A DNA stretch of 64,000 bases from Syntrophobacterales bacterium (GTDB lineage Bacteria; Desulfobacterota; Syntrophobacteria; Syntrophobacterales; Thermodesulforhabdaceae), in assembly GCA_026417655.1 (NCBI GenBank), contig JAOACS010000029.1, forward strand, positions 1 to 64,000, read 5' to 3'. Under the pieces are notes generated by a model. The model was not told the origin of the DNA and made no database searches. It saw only the letters and a list, made by a program, of their open reading frames with translations. A program made the translations under genes and the position numbers. This document shows positions 35,121-45,600 of this stretch, in pieces. Positions within the stretch are counted from its first letter, which is position 1. The number at the start of each line of letters is the position of its first letter.

Positions 35121-36227
35121 ATGGGATATGTTGCTGTAAGTGGTGGACTAGAGGCCATTGAACAGTCCAATATTCTCTTCAATATTGAACGTTACAAAGG
35201 AAAGTCCAGACCCTTAGAGGTCTCTCAGGTTAAAGAACAGCTATACCTTCTTGTTGATCGTGTAATGGGCGAAGGGGGGCTTTATTCCCCCGAACTTGCA
35301 TCAATCGCTATAATCCAGAGTGGGGGAGATACCTTTGAGGCCTCATTACTACTTAGAGCTCATCGAGTAACCCTTTCAAGACTTACTACCTCCCTCCCTA
35401 TAACCACAGAAAGAATGAGAGTAATTCGTAGAATTTCCTCAGCCTTTCAAGAAATTCCAGGAGGTCAGATACTTGGTCCTACGACCGACTACACTATACG
35501 CTTACTTCAAATGGAACTTCTTATATCACCTGAAGAAGAATGGACCAAATATAGAGCACTTTTAGAAGATGCTAACATACGATTAAAAAACATTCCCCGC
35601 TCTTTTCCAAAGATAGTAAAGATCCTTAAAGAAGAAGGACTTATAGAAGAACCCGAAAACCAAGCTTCAGGCGAACCACCCTTTGACATTACAAAGCACT
35701 CTTTAACCTTTCCTGCTCCAAGATCAGCTATTCTTCAATCTCTTGCGAGAGGGGAAACGGGAGGACTACTCCTTCTTGCTTACTCTAGCATGCGAGGATA
35801 TGGAAACATCCATCCAACCCTTGGAGAACTGAGAGTTGGTTACGTGCCTCTTATAATCGCTCACCCTCACAATGGTAATCCCTACACGGTAGGAGAGATA
35901 AAGGTCACAGAGGCTGAGGTTATATCTCGCTACGAAACTGCCGAGGGACTTCCCCGGTTCTCAATGGGCTATGGCGCATGCTTTGGCCAAAATGAAATAA
36001 AGGCCATATCGATGGCTATCCTTGAAAGATGTGTGCGAACAAAAAATCCAAAGGCACCTGCTGAAGATCAAGAATTTGTGCTGTCCCACATTGATGGGAT
36101 TGAATCCATGGGTTTTTGCAATCATTGGAAATTACCCCATTATGTCGATTTTCAATCGGATCTAGATAGACTTAGAAAGGCTCAGAACAAGTGGAGAGCG
36201 AGTAAGAAACCATATGAAGAGGCTTGA
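35121..36227 (+). CDS. phnI: C-P lyase complex subunit PhnI
   Basis: A 368-residue subunit that acts with PhnG, PhnH and PhnL in transferring the phosphonate to ribose of ATP. Family segments include MGYVAVSGGLEAIEQS, RRISSAFQEIPGGQILGPT, LTFPAPRSAILQ and SMGYGACFGQNEIKAISMAI. The length matches E. coli PhnI closely. It starts two bases after phnH and overlaps phnJ by 14 bases. All conserved regions that I can recognise are present, so the complex should be functional. Confidence 0.95.
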   Translation: MGYVAVSGGLEAIEQSNILFNIERYKGKSRPLEVSQVKEQLYLLVDRVMGEGGLYSPELASIAIIQSGGDTFEASLLLRAHRVTLSRLTTSLPITTERMRVIRRISSAFQEIPGGQILGPTTDYTIRLLQMELLISPEEEWTKYRALLEDANIRLKNIPRSFPKIVKILKEEGLIEEPENQASGEPPFDITKHSLTFPAPRSAILQSLARGETGGLLLLAYSSMRGYGNIHPTLGELRVGYVPLIIAHPHNGNPYTVGEIKVTEAEVISRYETAEGLPRFSMGYGACFGQNEIKAISMAILERCVRTKNPKAPAEDQEFVLSHIDGIESMGFCNHWKLPHYVDFQSDLDRLRKAQNKWRASKKPYEEA

Positions 36228-37077
36228 TCACATAGAAATGTTCTACAACTTTGCCTTTATAAATGATGAGGTTAAAAGGGAAGTCAGACGAGCTATATTC
36301 AAAGCTATAGCTATTCCCGGTTATCAAGTGCCCTTCGGTTCCAGGGAGATGCCCTTTGCAAGAGGTTGGGGGACTGGTGGCATCCAAATTACCCTCTCGA
36401 TAATTACCCCTACAGATGTGCTAAAGGTGATAGATCAGGGGAGCGATGAGAGTGTAAATGCTGAAAACATAAAAAGGTTTGTGGCAAGAGTCTCTCCAGG
36501 AATAGGAATAACAACAGATACCACCCAAGCAACAATTATTCAAACCCGCCACCGTATCCCTGAAGAACCGATGAGAAGCGATCAGATCTTAGTTCTTCAG
36601 GTACCCTATCCGGAAGCCCTTAGAGAAGTAGAGCCATCAGAAGTGGAAACCAGAAGAATGCATGCGGAAGGGGATTATGGTCGGATGTGGCTTTATCTTT
36701 ATGAGGACATAGTTCGATTTGGTGAAGTTAGGATAAGTTATCGCTATCCCGTAAGGGTCAATGAACACTATATTATGGATCCAAGCCCTATTCCAAGATG
36801 GGATGTTCCAAAACTTAACATGGCAGAGTCCCTCTTTCTATTTGGGGCAGGAAGGGAAAAGCGTATCTACGCTGTTCCACCCTTTACGAGGGTAGAGCCT
36901 CTTACTTTCGAAGATCATCCATTTAGAATTGAAAATTTTAATGGGGCGAAGTGTAAACTCTGTGGTTCCTTTGATACATACCTTAACGAAATAATTATGA
37001 CCGAAGCCGGAGAAAGAATATTCCTTTGTTCCGATACTTCCTACTGTAAGAAACGAAGAAAACAATTAGGAGTTTGA
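36214..37077 (+). CDS. phnJ: Alpha-D-ribose 1-methylphosphonate 5-phosphate C-P-lyase
   Basis: A 287-residue radical SAM enzyme that cleaves the carbon-phosphorus bond, releasing the alkane (methane from methylphosphonate). The unusual C-terminal motif is exact: C247, C250, C272 and C278 give CX2CX21CX5C. The glycine radical site corresponds to G36 in IPGYQVPF, aligned with G32 of the E. coli enzyme, and the cysteine after the cluster motif (C278) aligns with E. coli C272. The ARGWGTGGIQIT and LFLFGAGREKRIYAVPPFTRVE blocks are conserved. This is a complete C-P lyase. Confidence 0.97.
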   Translation: MKRLDHIEMFYNFAFINDEVKREVRRAIFKAIAIPGYQVPFGSREMPFARGWGTGGIQITLSIITPTDVLKVIDQGSDESVNAENIKRFVARVSPGIGITTDTTQATIIQTRHRIPEEPMRSDQILVLQVPYPEALREVEPSEVETRRMHAEGDYGRMWLYLYEDIVRFGEVRISYRYPVRVNEHYIMDPSPIPRWDVPKLNMAESLFLFGAGREKRIYAVPPFTRVEPLTFEDHPFRIENFNGAKCKLCGSFDTYLNEIIMTEAGERIFLCSDTSYCKKRRKQLGV

Positions 37078-37142
37078 CTTTCTAAAAGTTTTCCCGAAGA
37101 CCTCAAGATTTTTAATCTCAATGTAAAGGGAGCGAATAGAGG

Positions 37143-38018
37143 ATGGAACCGCTTCTAAGAGTCGAAAATTTAACTGTTTTTTTCGGTAAAGAATGTAATC
37201 ACTGTCTGAAAACAACAGGCCCCAAAATGGAAACAAACAGATGTAGAGCGTGTGGAACCATCGTCGCCTGTCAAGACGTAAGCTTTGACCTTTTTGAAGG
37301 AGAATCTCTAGGAATTGTTGGAGAAAGCGGTTCGGGAAAAAGCACTCTTATAAATGTCTTACACTTCAAGACACCTGCTAAGGGTTCAATGTTTATTAGA
37401 TCCGAATTTTTGCCGTCTTCGCTAAAAGCCTTTTTAAGTAACCATAGGGATGGTTATTGGAGTAAGAACCTTCTTTCCATCTCTCCTTACCACAAAAAGA
37501 GACTTCGTGAAGCCATCATGGGTATAGTTTATCAACAACCTTCGCTAGGCTTGCGTATGGAGGTAAGCGCAGGCGGAAACATTATAGAAAGGTTACTTGA
37601 TGCTGGTTGGCGCCATGTAGGGCTTATGCGTACTAAGGCTTCAGAACTCCTAAATAAAACGGAGGTTCCTCCGGAAAGAATGGATGAACCTCCCCGAGTT
37701 TTTAGTGGTGGAATGCAACAACGAGTTCAAATCGCTAAAGCTCTAGTCCATACCCCCCTTTTGCTTCTTCTCGATGAGGTTACAACAGGCCTAGATCTCT
37801 CTGTCCAGGCCCGTGTGCTTGATCTCATCCGTAATCTGAAAAATGAGTTTGGTTTTTCTATGCTGGTGGTCTCTCATGATCTTAACGTTGTAAAAATCCT
37901 TTGCGAACGGACCATTGTAATGAGATACGGTAGAATAGTAGAGGCAGGTCTTACAGATCAAGTCTTTGCTGACCCCATACATCCCTACACACAGCTATTA
38001 GTTGCCTCAAGGCTTTAG
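37143..38018 (+). CDS. phnK: C-P lyase ABC-type subunit PhnK with a four-cysteine insert
   Basis: A 291-residue ABC ATPase that docks on the PhnGHIJ core. Walker A is VGESGSGKST, the signature is FSGGMQQRVQIAKAL and Walker B is LLLDEV. Unlike E. coli PhnK, the N-terminus holds cysteines at 18 and 21 (CNHC) and 34 and 37 (CRAC), with a further one at 43, before the Walker A. This looks like a zinc-knuckle or similar metal site and is seen, to my knowledge, in some non-enteric PhnK proteins. The 65-base gap after phnJ is the largest inside the phnG-phnM block. Confidence 0.94.
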   Translation: MEPLLRVENLTVFFGKECNHCLKTTGPKMETNRCRACGTIVACQDVSFDLFEGESLGIVGESGSGKSTLINVLHFKTPAKGSMFIRSEFLPSSLKAFLSNHRDGYWSKNLLSISPYHKKRLREAIMGIVYQQPSLGLRMEVSAGGNIIERLLDAGWRHVGLMRTKASELLNKTEVPPERMDEPPRVFSGGMQQRVQIAKALVHTPLLLLLDEVTTGLDLSVQARVLDLIRNLKNEFGFSMLVVSHDLNVVKILCERTIVMRYGRIVEAGLTDQVFADPIHPYTQLLVASRL

Positions 38019-38027
38019 GAGAAGGGT

Positions 38028-38705
38028 ATGATGCTTCAGGTTATGGATCTTTCAAAAGTCTTTTTACTCCACCTCCTTGGTGGAAAGGAGATAAGGGGTT
38101 GCGAAAATGTTTCCTTTAATGTGGATGAAGGGGAATTTCTCCTCATAAAGGGTCCTAGCGGAAGCGGCAAGAGTACCATCTTAAAATGTATCTATAGATC
38201 CTATTTGCCAACAAAAGGTGATATCCTCTATCACTCAAAAAAATTTGGGAAAGTGAACTTAGCTTCGATCTCCGACAGAATGGTGATAGAATTAAGGCGC
38301 TCCGAGATTGGCTACGTTTCTCAGTTTCTCAATGTGATCCCAAGAGTTCCCGCTTTGGAAATTGTTCTAGAACCACTAATTCAAAACCATTCCATCCTAA
38401 AACGAGAGGCTAGGAAACGGGCTGAAGAACTTTTGGAACGGTTAAATATTCCTAGACAGCTCTTTGATGCCTACCCAGCTACCTTTAGTGGAGGTGAACA
38501 GCAGCGGATAAACATAGCAAGAGCCCTTATTTCAAACCCTAGGCTTTTGCTATTGGATGAACCAACCTCTTCATTAGACGAAAGAAATACAGCCACAGTT
38601 ATAGAGTTACTTAAAGAGATTAAAAACCAAGGCACGAGCATCATAGGTGTTTTCCATGATCATCAGACAGTAATGCCCTTTGCAGATAAGATCTTTTCAA
38701 TATAA
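38028..38705 (+). CDS. phnL: C-P lyase ABC-type subunit PhnL
   Basis: A 225-residue ABC ATPase that binds the C-P lyase complex through PhnK in the known architecture. Walker A is GPSGSGKST, the signature is FSGGEQQRINIARAL, Walker B is LLLDEPTSS. The start is ATGATG; MMLQVMDLSKVF lies nine bases after the phnK stop, with AGGAG before it. The D-loop and H-loop (VFHDHQ) are intact, so it should bind ATP. The next gene, phnM, starts 18 bases after its stop. Confidence 0.93.
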   Translation: MMLQVMDLSKVFLLHLLGGKEIRGCENVSFNVDEGEFLLIKGPSGSGKSTILKCIYRSYLPTKGDILYHSKKFGKVNLASISDRMVIELRRSEIGYVSQFLNVIPRVPALEIVLEPLIQNHSILKREARKRAEELLERLNIPRQLFDAYPATFSGGEQQRINIARALISNPRLLLLDEPTSSLDERNTATVIELLKEIKNQGTSIIGVFHDHQTVMPFADKIFSI

Positions 38706-38723
38706 CAAAAGGAGGCAAAAACT

Positions 38724-40043
38724 ATGGGTAAGATCACAATCCTTCGAAACGCAAATATCGTAAGATCCTACGGAGTATTATCCCAAGGAACTGTTGTAAT
38801 TGAAGATGGGATTATCTCGGATATTCTCCCATCATCCAAGTATAGGGAAGGAGTAGATATTCGAGGGCTATACCTTATCCCAGGATTTGTAGATATACAT
38901 TGCGATGCTATCGAGAAGAGAATCGAACCGAGACCAAACGTTAGAATGCCAGAAAACTTGGCTCTTATAGAGCTTGATAAAGAACTTGTCAGCTGTGGCA
39001 TTACTACAATATTCCATTCCATATCCTTTGCTGGGGTTGAACTTGGCCTTAGAGCGAATAGCATTGCGGAACATATCGTCCAAGTAACTAACGACTTACG
39101 GGATTTTCTAGCGGTAAACACCTACGTTCATGCCCGTTTCGAGGTTACAAACGGGGAGGCTCTCCCAATTCTACTTAGGTTAGCTAGCGAAGGGCTAGTC
39201 CAGCTTCTTTCTTTTATGGACCATACCCCCGGGCAGGGACAGTTTAGAACTCTTTCGGCATTTAAACACTATTATAGATCGGTGTATGAGAAGGAAGATA
39301 GGGAACTAGATGAGATTGTAGAGATGAAGTTAAGAGCCAGAAGCCAGGTAGTTAAAGTAGTTGAAGAAATTGCTAATCTCTGTTATGTAGCTAGAATTCC
39401 CATGGCCGTTCATGACGCCGATCGAGCTGACCAGATAAGATGGTTTAAGAGTCTTGGCGTAAAGATTTCCGAATTTCCGGTAACTCAAGAGGCTGCAGAG
39501 GAAGCCCAGAAGGAGGGTTTATTTCTTTGTCTTGGAGCCCCAAATGTTCTTCGAGGAGTATCACAGGCCGGAAACCTTAGCGCTAGAGAGTTAATAAGCA
39601 AGGGCCTCGGTTCTATTCTCTGCTCAGACTATTCTCCCATGACCCTTCTTCATGCTATGGTAACACTTGTTAGAGAAAACCTTCTTCCCCTTCATAGGGC
39701 CGTTGAAATGCTATCCCTTAACCCAGCAAAAGCCGTTAAACTTGATAATAGAGTCGGTTCCATTGATAAGGGTAAGCAAGCCGATCTCCTTATTGTGGAC
39801 ATAGAGGGACTCTATCCAAGAGTCTTGGCAACAATAATTAGAGGTGAAAAGGTCTATAGTGCAATTCCACGTTGGTATATAAATCGAAATGATCATTTCA
39901 ATGATGAAATTCGTGTAGCATCTATAGATGAGATGTATTATAAATATAAAGTGGTAGAAGAAATTCCTATGAACAATATAAAGCAAGGTGAGGATGATAA
40001 GTTTATCGACTCAAAAATACAAAATCCTATGTGTGGACGATGA
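38724..40043 (+). CDS. phnM: Alpha-D-ribose 1-methylphosphonate 5-triphosphate diphosphatase
   Basis: A 439-residue amidohydrolase-superfamily enzyme that removes diphosphate from ribose-1-phosphonate-5-triphosphate to give the substrate of PhnJ. Metal-binding landmarks are [30 protein letters not shown] and [10 protein letters not shown]. About 20 residues are added after a typical end, and this tail is encoded in the overlap (50 bases) with the following REC-HD-GYP gene in another frame. AAAAGGAGG precedes the ATG. No phnN or phnP follows. Confidence 0.93.
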   Translation: MGKITILRNANIVRSYGVLSQGTVVIEDGIISDILPSSKYREGVDIRGLYLIPGFVDIHCDAIEKRIEPRPNVRMPENLALIELDKELVSCGITTIFHSISFAGVELGLRANSIAEHIVQVTNDLRDFLAVNTYVHARFEVTNGEALPILLRLASEGLVQLLSFMDHTPGQGQFRTLSAFKHYYRSVYEKEDRELDEIVEMKLRARSQVVKVVEEIANLCYVARIPMAVHDADRADQIRWFKSLGVKISEFPVTQEAAEEAQKEGLFLCLGAPNVLRGVSQAGNLSARELISKGLGSILCSDYSPMTLLHAMVTLVRENLLPLHRAVEMLSLNPAKAVKLDNRVGSIDKGKQADLLIVDIEGLYPRVLATIIRGEKVYSAIPRWYINRNDHFNDEIRVASIDEMYYKYKVVEEIPMNNIKQGEDDKFIDSKIQNPMCGR

Positions 40044-41592
40044 ACCCTCCAATTTAGCATTACTCGAGGCTATTCTTACCTCAACAGGCTACGAAGTTGT
40101 AAAAGCCCCCGATGGCGTATCGGCCTTGGAAATCCTCAAGAAAGATAAGATTGATATAGTTCTTCTAGACGTTATTATGCCCGGAATGAACGGGTATGAG
40201 GTCTGCAGAAAAATTAAGGAGGATGAGCTTCTTAGCCATATCCCTGTAATAATGATTACCGCTCTAGATTCGAAGGAACATAGGATAGTGGGAATAGAAG
40301 CTGGAGCAGAGGAATTTCTTACAAAACCCTTTGATAAAAGTGAAGTTCTAGCTCGAGTAAAGATGCTTCTTAAGGTAAAAAACCTTAATGAAAAACTAAA
40401 GCTTGCCCATCTTAACGTTGAAAGGCTTACAGAGTTTGTACATAGTGCAATGTTACACTTCGATCCAACGAGATTCCAACTCCTTACCACCGTGGAAGGC
40501 ATGATGGAACAGCTTTTAAAAAGACACACCCTTTTCTCTGATACACCGCAAACAATAATTTTAAGGTTGGAAAGCGATGAAATAAGTTTATGGTATAGCT
40601 ATTCCGTAAAGGGAAATCAGCTAGAGAAGAATAGACTTCCTATCCCCCAGGGGTTATACTTTAGACCATGCAACAAAGCCTTGAGCCCAGAGGAAAACGT
40701 TGTGTGGGGATTTTACAACTATGGAGACCCAATAGAAGAAACTCTTTTACCAGTATTTGATGTATTATCTATTTGGAAGATTAGAGTAAAGAACATGGTC
40801 TATTTCATATCCCCTAGGTTATGTATATTCGCTCTAAATTACGATCGAGAGGTAAACTTCTACGACGCCAGTGTAATAAGAACGTTATTTATGCAGATAT
40901 TTTTCCTAAATTCTCTAGCAAATCAAATAATTGAAGTGGAAAAAAGTTACCTATACGCGATAGAAGTTCTTGCAAGAGCTGCAGAGGCAAACGATGAAGA
41001 AACAGGAAATCACATAAAGAGAATAGGCGAGTATGCCGCCCATATCGCCAGTTGTCTTGGACTGCCGGATGATTTTATTGAGAAAATAAGGTTTCAAGCA
41101 ATCCTTCATGATGTAGGTAAAGTGCATATTCATCCTGATATACTCCGAAAGCCAGGACCTCTTACCAAGGAAGAATTTGAGATTATAAAAACCCACACAA
41201 TATTTGGTGCTAAGATAGTAGGGGGACACCCAAGATTAGAAATGGCGTCTACTATATGCCTATCCCATCACGAAAGATACGACGGATCAGGTTATCCCAG
41301 GGGATTAAAGGGCAACGAAATACCTGTGGAAGCGAAAATAGTAAATATCGTTGATCAGTATGATGCACTTCGTAGTAAAAGGCCCTATAAACCAGCACTA
41401 GATCATGAAACAGCATTTCGGATAATAACTGAGGGGGATGGTCGAACTATGCCTTACCACTTCGATCCTGATGTTCTAAAGGCCTTTAAAACCAACATAA
41501 GCGCCATAGAAGATATATATGAAGCCCTAAAGGATACCACGCCTTCAGAATCTATAGACGCTATTGAAATAAACAATGTAAGCACCAAATAA
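39994..41592 (+). CDS. Response regulator with HD-GYP cyclic-di-GMP phosphodiesterase domain
   Basis: A protein of about 532 residues. REC (about 8-125) has the CVDDEP acidic pocket, [11 protein letters not shown] with the phosphorylated aspartate, and TKPF. Residues about 150-300 are an unassigned input or linker region, predicted alpha/beta. The HD-GYP domain (about 325-500) keeps LHDVGK and [11 protein letters not shown], so it should hydrolyse cyclic-di-GMP. Its start lies inside the end of phnM (50-base overlap), so it is translated with the phn operon. ATG 39994 and in-frame GTG 39988 are both possible starts; no clean SD decides between them. Confidence 0.9.
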   Translation: MISLSTQKYKILCVDDEPSNLALLEAILTSTGYEVVKAPDGVSALEILKKDKIDIVLLDVIMPGMNGYEVCRKIKEDELLSHIPVIMITALDSKEHRIVGIEAGAEEFLTKPFDKSEVLARVKMLLKVKNLNEKLKLAHLNVERLTEFVHSAMLHFDPTRFQLLTTVEGMMEQLLKRHTLFSDTPQTIILRLESDEISLWYSYSVKGNQLEKNRLPIPQGLYFRPCNKALSPEENVVWGFYNYGDPIEETLLPVFDVLSIWKIRVKNMVYFISPRLCIFALNYDREVNFYDASVIRTLFMQIFFLNSLANQIIEVEKSYLYAIEVLARAAEANDEETGNHIKRIGEYAAHIASCLGLPDDFIEKIRFQAILHDVGKVHIHPDILRKPGPLTKEEFEIIKTHTIFGAKIVGGHPRLEMASTICLSHHERYDGSGYPRGLKGNEIPVEAKIVNIVDQYDALRSKRPYKPALDHETAFRIITEGDGRTMPYHFDPDVLKAFKTNISAIEDIYEALKDTTPSESIDAIEINNVSTK

Positions 41593-41624
41593 TCTTTCGG
41601 TTCCTCACCAAGATGATAAGGATC

Positions 41625-42584
41625 TTACAATCTTAAGCCGAGCATCACAGTCCCAATAGCAAAGGCAATATAGAATAAGATCAAAATAAAGCCAACCCAC
41701 CGAGGGGTTTGGCGACACCAAACGATAGTGAGTAAAACAACCCAACAAAAGATAACAGCGGGGATGAGATACTGAATGGCTGCTCTGCTTACCTGCACTG
41801 GATGGATCAGAGAGCAAATACCTGTAGTAAATAGTAGTTGAAAGAAGGAGCTTCCTACTACATTGCCTATTACAACCTCAGGATGCCCTTGTTTAGCAGG
41901 TATAATGGCCTCTACTAACTCCACCGAATTAGCTGAAACGGCAAGAAGAGTGAAACCAAGAATTGTTTCTTCAATGCCTGACCAGTAAAGAACAGCTTTA
42001 GTCCCTCTTATAACGAGAAGAGCACCAATTAAGAGCCCTGCAAGCCCACTAATAAACATGAAAGGAAAATACCAATTGGGCCTTTTAAGAATCTTCTTTA
42101 CCTCCTCTTCTGCCTCCTCTATTTCCATTTTCGCAGCTCGAGTTCTTCTCATATCTCTTATTAGGTAACCTAGAAAGGTAACGTAGGTAGCCAGTGTTAC
42201 TAGACCATCCCCACGGCTGATAAGGCCATCTAATGAAAGGATAAAAATTAAAAATATTACTCCCCCTAACATCCAAATGTATTTGATAGGAAAATCAGGG
42301 TGTTTTATAGGGAATAGAAAAGCTGCTGAGCCAAGAGCTAACAGAATTAGAAATATCACTGTCCCTAAGATGCTTCCGTAGGAAAGAGCGGTCAAATGCT
42401 GATAAGAACCTATTACAGCGGGGGCAAATTCCTCCAAGTCAATACTAATAATTAACATGGCTAAAATGAATGGTTGGACAGCCAGACGGGCGGCTATACC
42501 AATTAATCCTTCCACTAAGTATTTTGCAGAAAAAATTAAAAAAACTACCCCCCCTATCAACGCACTAATATCAAAAATATTCAT
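41625..42584 (-). CDS. Na+/Ca2+-exchanger family membrane protein
   Basis: A 319-residue protein with about ten hydrophobic segments, in the CaCA exchanger superfamily. The second alpha-repeat is recognisable: LAVSANSVELVEAIIPAKQG then EVVIGNVVGSSFF. The first repeat is degenerate (ISIDLEEFAPAVIGS, then YGSILGTVIFL); it keeps acidic residues but not the GNxxGSN motif. The loop between halves is long and charged (AKMEIEEAEEEVKKIL). AAGGGG precedes ATG 42584. It is the last gene of the large minus-strand block, 75 bases after the fused kinase gene. Transported ion unknown. Confidence 0.8.
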   Translation of the reverse strand: MNIFDISALIGGVVFLIFSAKYLVEGLIGIAARLAVQPFILAMLIISIDLEEFAPAVIGSYQHLTALSYGSILGTVIFLILLALGSAAFLFPIKHPDFPIKYIWMLGGVIFLIFILSLDGLISRGDGLVTLATYVTFLGYLIRDMRRTRAAKMEIEEAEEEVKKILKRPNWYFPFMFISGLAGLLIGALLVIRGTKAVLYWSGIEETILGFTLLAVSANSVELVEAIIPAKQGHPEVVIGNVVGSSFFQLLFTTGICSLIHPVQVSRAAIQYLIPAVIFCWVVLLTIVWCRQTPRWVGFILILFYIAFAIGTVMLGLRL

Positions 42585-42659
42585 CTATTTCCCCTTTATC
42601 TTATAGCGGTATTTCCTCGATTTATAACATGGAGATTAAAGCTTAGCATTTGTTACATT

Positions 42660-45600
42660 TCAGTTTAACCAGCGTTTCAATTTAAGCTTTAATCCCTCTA
42701 CGCTTATTGGTTTCAGTATGATATCGTTCATACCAGCTGCTAAGCATTTTCTGAGATCCTCCGTTAGAGCATCCGCCGTGAGTGCAATTACAGGGATCTG
42801 TTTTGCTGCAGGAATGTCTAGGGATCTAATAATCCTTGTGGCTTCTATACCATCCATTTTGGGCATGTGAACATCCATCAGTATAAGATCAATAGGTTCC
42901 CCCCTTTTAACAATCGAAATGGCCTGCACCCCATCTGATGCTAATAACACTTCATAATTTAACTTCTGTAAAAGCTTCTCTATCACCATAAGGTTTACCT
43001 TATTATCTTCAACAACAAGTATGCGCTTTACCTTACCTTCCTGAACCTCTAGACTTCTAGTCTCCTGAGGGATTTCTGCCGAGAAATAGTTGATAATTAT
43101 TGAATGTACTTTGTGGTATGTTATAGGTTTCAAAACAGGCTTTACCTTACTTAGATCAAAGTTATTACCCCCGATCCCCTTAAACACATATACCATCGGG
43201 GCTCTATCCGTTATATCAAGTTTTACAAAGTCACTATAAAATCTTTCATCCATTATGATCATATCATAATTTTTCCTACTTAATCGTTCCGCTAGATCCT
43301 TACTCTCCATCACAATCTCATGATTAATCCTCCATCTTGTAAGCCACTGAGATATATTTTCTGTCCTGTTCGGGAAGGGATCACAGTAAAGAACTGTAAA
43401 ACCAAGAGATATTTCTGGGAACTCGAGGAGCTCTCCCACCTCATCAATTTTCAAAGTGATGTATAGAGAAAAGTTAGACCCTTTGCCTGGTTCGCTCTCA
43501 ACCTCTATCCTACCTCCCATAAGCTCTGCAAGCTTAGAGGAAATAGCAAGCCCTAACCCCGAACCTTCATACCTTCTAGCTTTCGAATCATCTAATTGTC
43601 TAAACTCCATAAATATTTCCGATAACTTATCCTTAGGAATGCCAGGGCCTGTATCATAGATAGAAATCCTCAGATCCACTTCAGTGACTCTCTTTCTTAC
43701 CACATCAACTACTATACCAACTTCGCCCTCCTCGGTAAATTTTATAGCATTACTTAGAAGATTTACGATTATTTGCTGAATTCTCGTCTCATCCCCAATA
43801 AGTTTAAGTGGAATATCTGGTGACACTATCTGTATTAGCTCTAACCCCTTTTTCAATGCATTATTTCCCATCAACTGAGTTATCCTTTCGACCATATGAT
43901 AAATATCAAAGGGTAGTGTCTTAAGAGCAAGTTGACCCGCCTCTATTTTCGATAGATCCAACACATCCTCAACAAGCCCCAGAAGCACTTCACTGCTTGT
44001 TTGGATTATGGACACATACTCCTTCTGTTCCGGCGTAAGATTAGTTGTTTCAAGAAGATGGGTCGCTCCAATTATGCCATTTAATGGGGTTCGTATCTCA
44101 TGGCTCATATTGGCAAGAAATCGGGACTTTGCTTCATTTGCTTCGTGAGCCTTCCTAGCCATTTCCTCAGCCATTTTAAGAGCTTTCATTAACTTTTTCT
44201 CATTTTCGACCCTTTCTGTTATATCTTGAACCATCCCAAAGGATCTAACTATTCTTCCCTCGCTGTCCTTTTCGTGTATACATTTTTCAAAAAGATATTT
44301 TACCTTGCCTCGAATTATACTTCTGTGCTCAACCTGATATTCGTCCATATTGTTACTAATAGAGCTGAGCCAGGCCTCTTCAACCTTTTCTCTATCCTCT
44401 GGATGTACCATATTGATGAACTTGAAGTAGTTTATCTTCTCTTGATAAGGCTCAAGACCAAATATTCTGTATGTCTCTTCAGACCATATTATTTCCCCAG
44501 AGGAATGTTCAAATACCCAACTGCCGACTTTTCCTAACTCCTGAGCCCTTTTTAGAATAACCTCCTTTTCTCTTAGCTCCCTCGTCCTATCCAGAATGAT
44601 TTTCTCCTGTTCTTCCTTTATTCTTATAAGCTCCTGAGATAGCTGCTTAAGCTCCGTTATATCCGTGGCAATGCCAACCCTTACAGTCCTTCCGTCCGTC
44701 CATGTAATGAAGGTATTTCTACAGCTAAACCATCTACCTTTGTAGTAAACTTCTCTATCATAGATATTTTCTAAACCAATTGGACTTGAGCCGGTTTCTA
44801 ATGGGATGCAGAATAAACATTTACCCGTTTCATCATTATAAACTTCATTACACTTTTTACCTTCAAATTCTCCAAAGATGTTAACACTGTATTTGTTCGC
44901 AAAGATCATACCTCCCGTCAACGGATCCATCACGAATACGACCGCCTGAATACTGTCCAGTACAGTCTTAAGCCTTTCTTCGCTTTCTCTTAGGACATTT
45001 ACAGCTTTGACCTTTTCGGTAATATTGATATGGGCGATAACAGCCCCACCCTGTGGTCTATTAAGGGGGGTTACTCTCATTAAAAACCACCTTTCCTCAA
45101 AGGGGGAATGGCAGGGATATTCCATTTCAAAATATTGGCTTCTCCCGCTAAGGACTCCCCTTATACCGGCCATGGCTTTTTGAGCATCTTCATAGGCAGA
45201 ATCATCTACAGAACAGGCACAGGCTGCGAAATAATTGGCTCCTATATCCATGGTCCTAAAATCTCGAGCCTGGTTCTGTTTGGCAAACTCCCTCCAGGCT
45301 CTATTTATGGCAATAATATTTCCTTCTCTATCAATAACAGCTATATGAGCATCCATTGAATCAAGAATGGATTGGCGGAGAAGTTCCGCTTCTTCCTTCT
45401 TCCTTTCAGCTTCTTTGACCTTCGTTATATCAACATAGGTAATTACGACCCCTCTTACATTACCCGTTGAATCCCTATAAGGACTAACTCTTTGGAGAAA
45501 ATAGGAACCGTGTTCCGCCATAATCTCCGTTTCCTCAGTTCTGTTAATCTCGTAAACTCTTTTGGCAACTTCTAAAAGGTCCTTATCGGAATAAAGAAGA

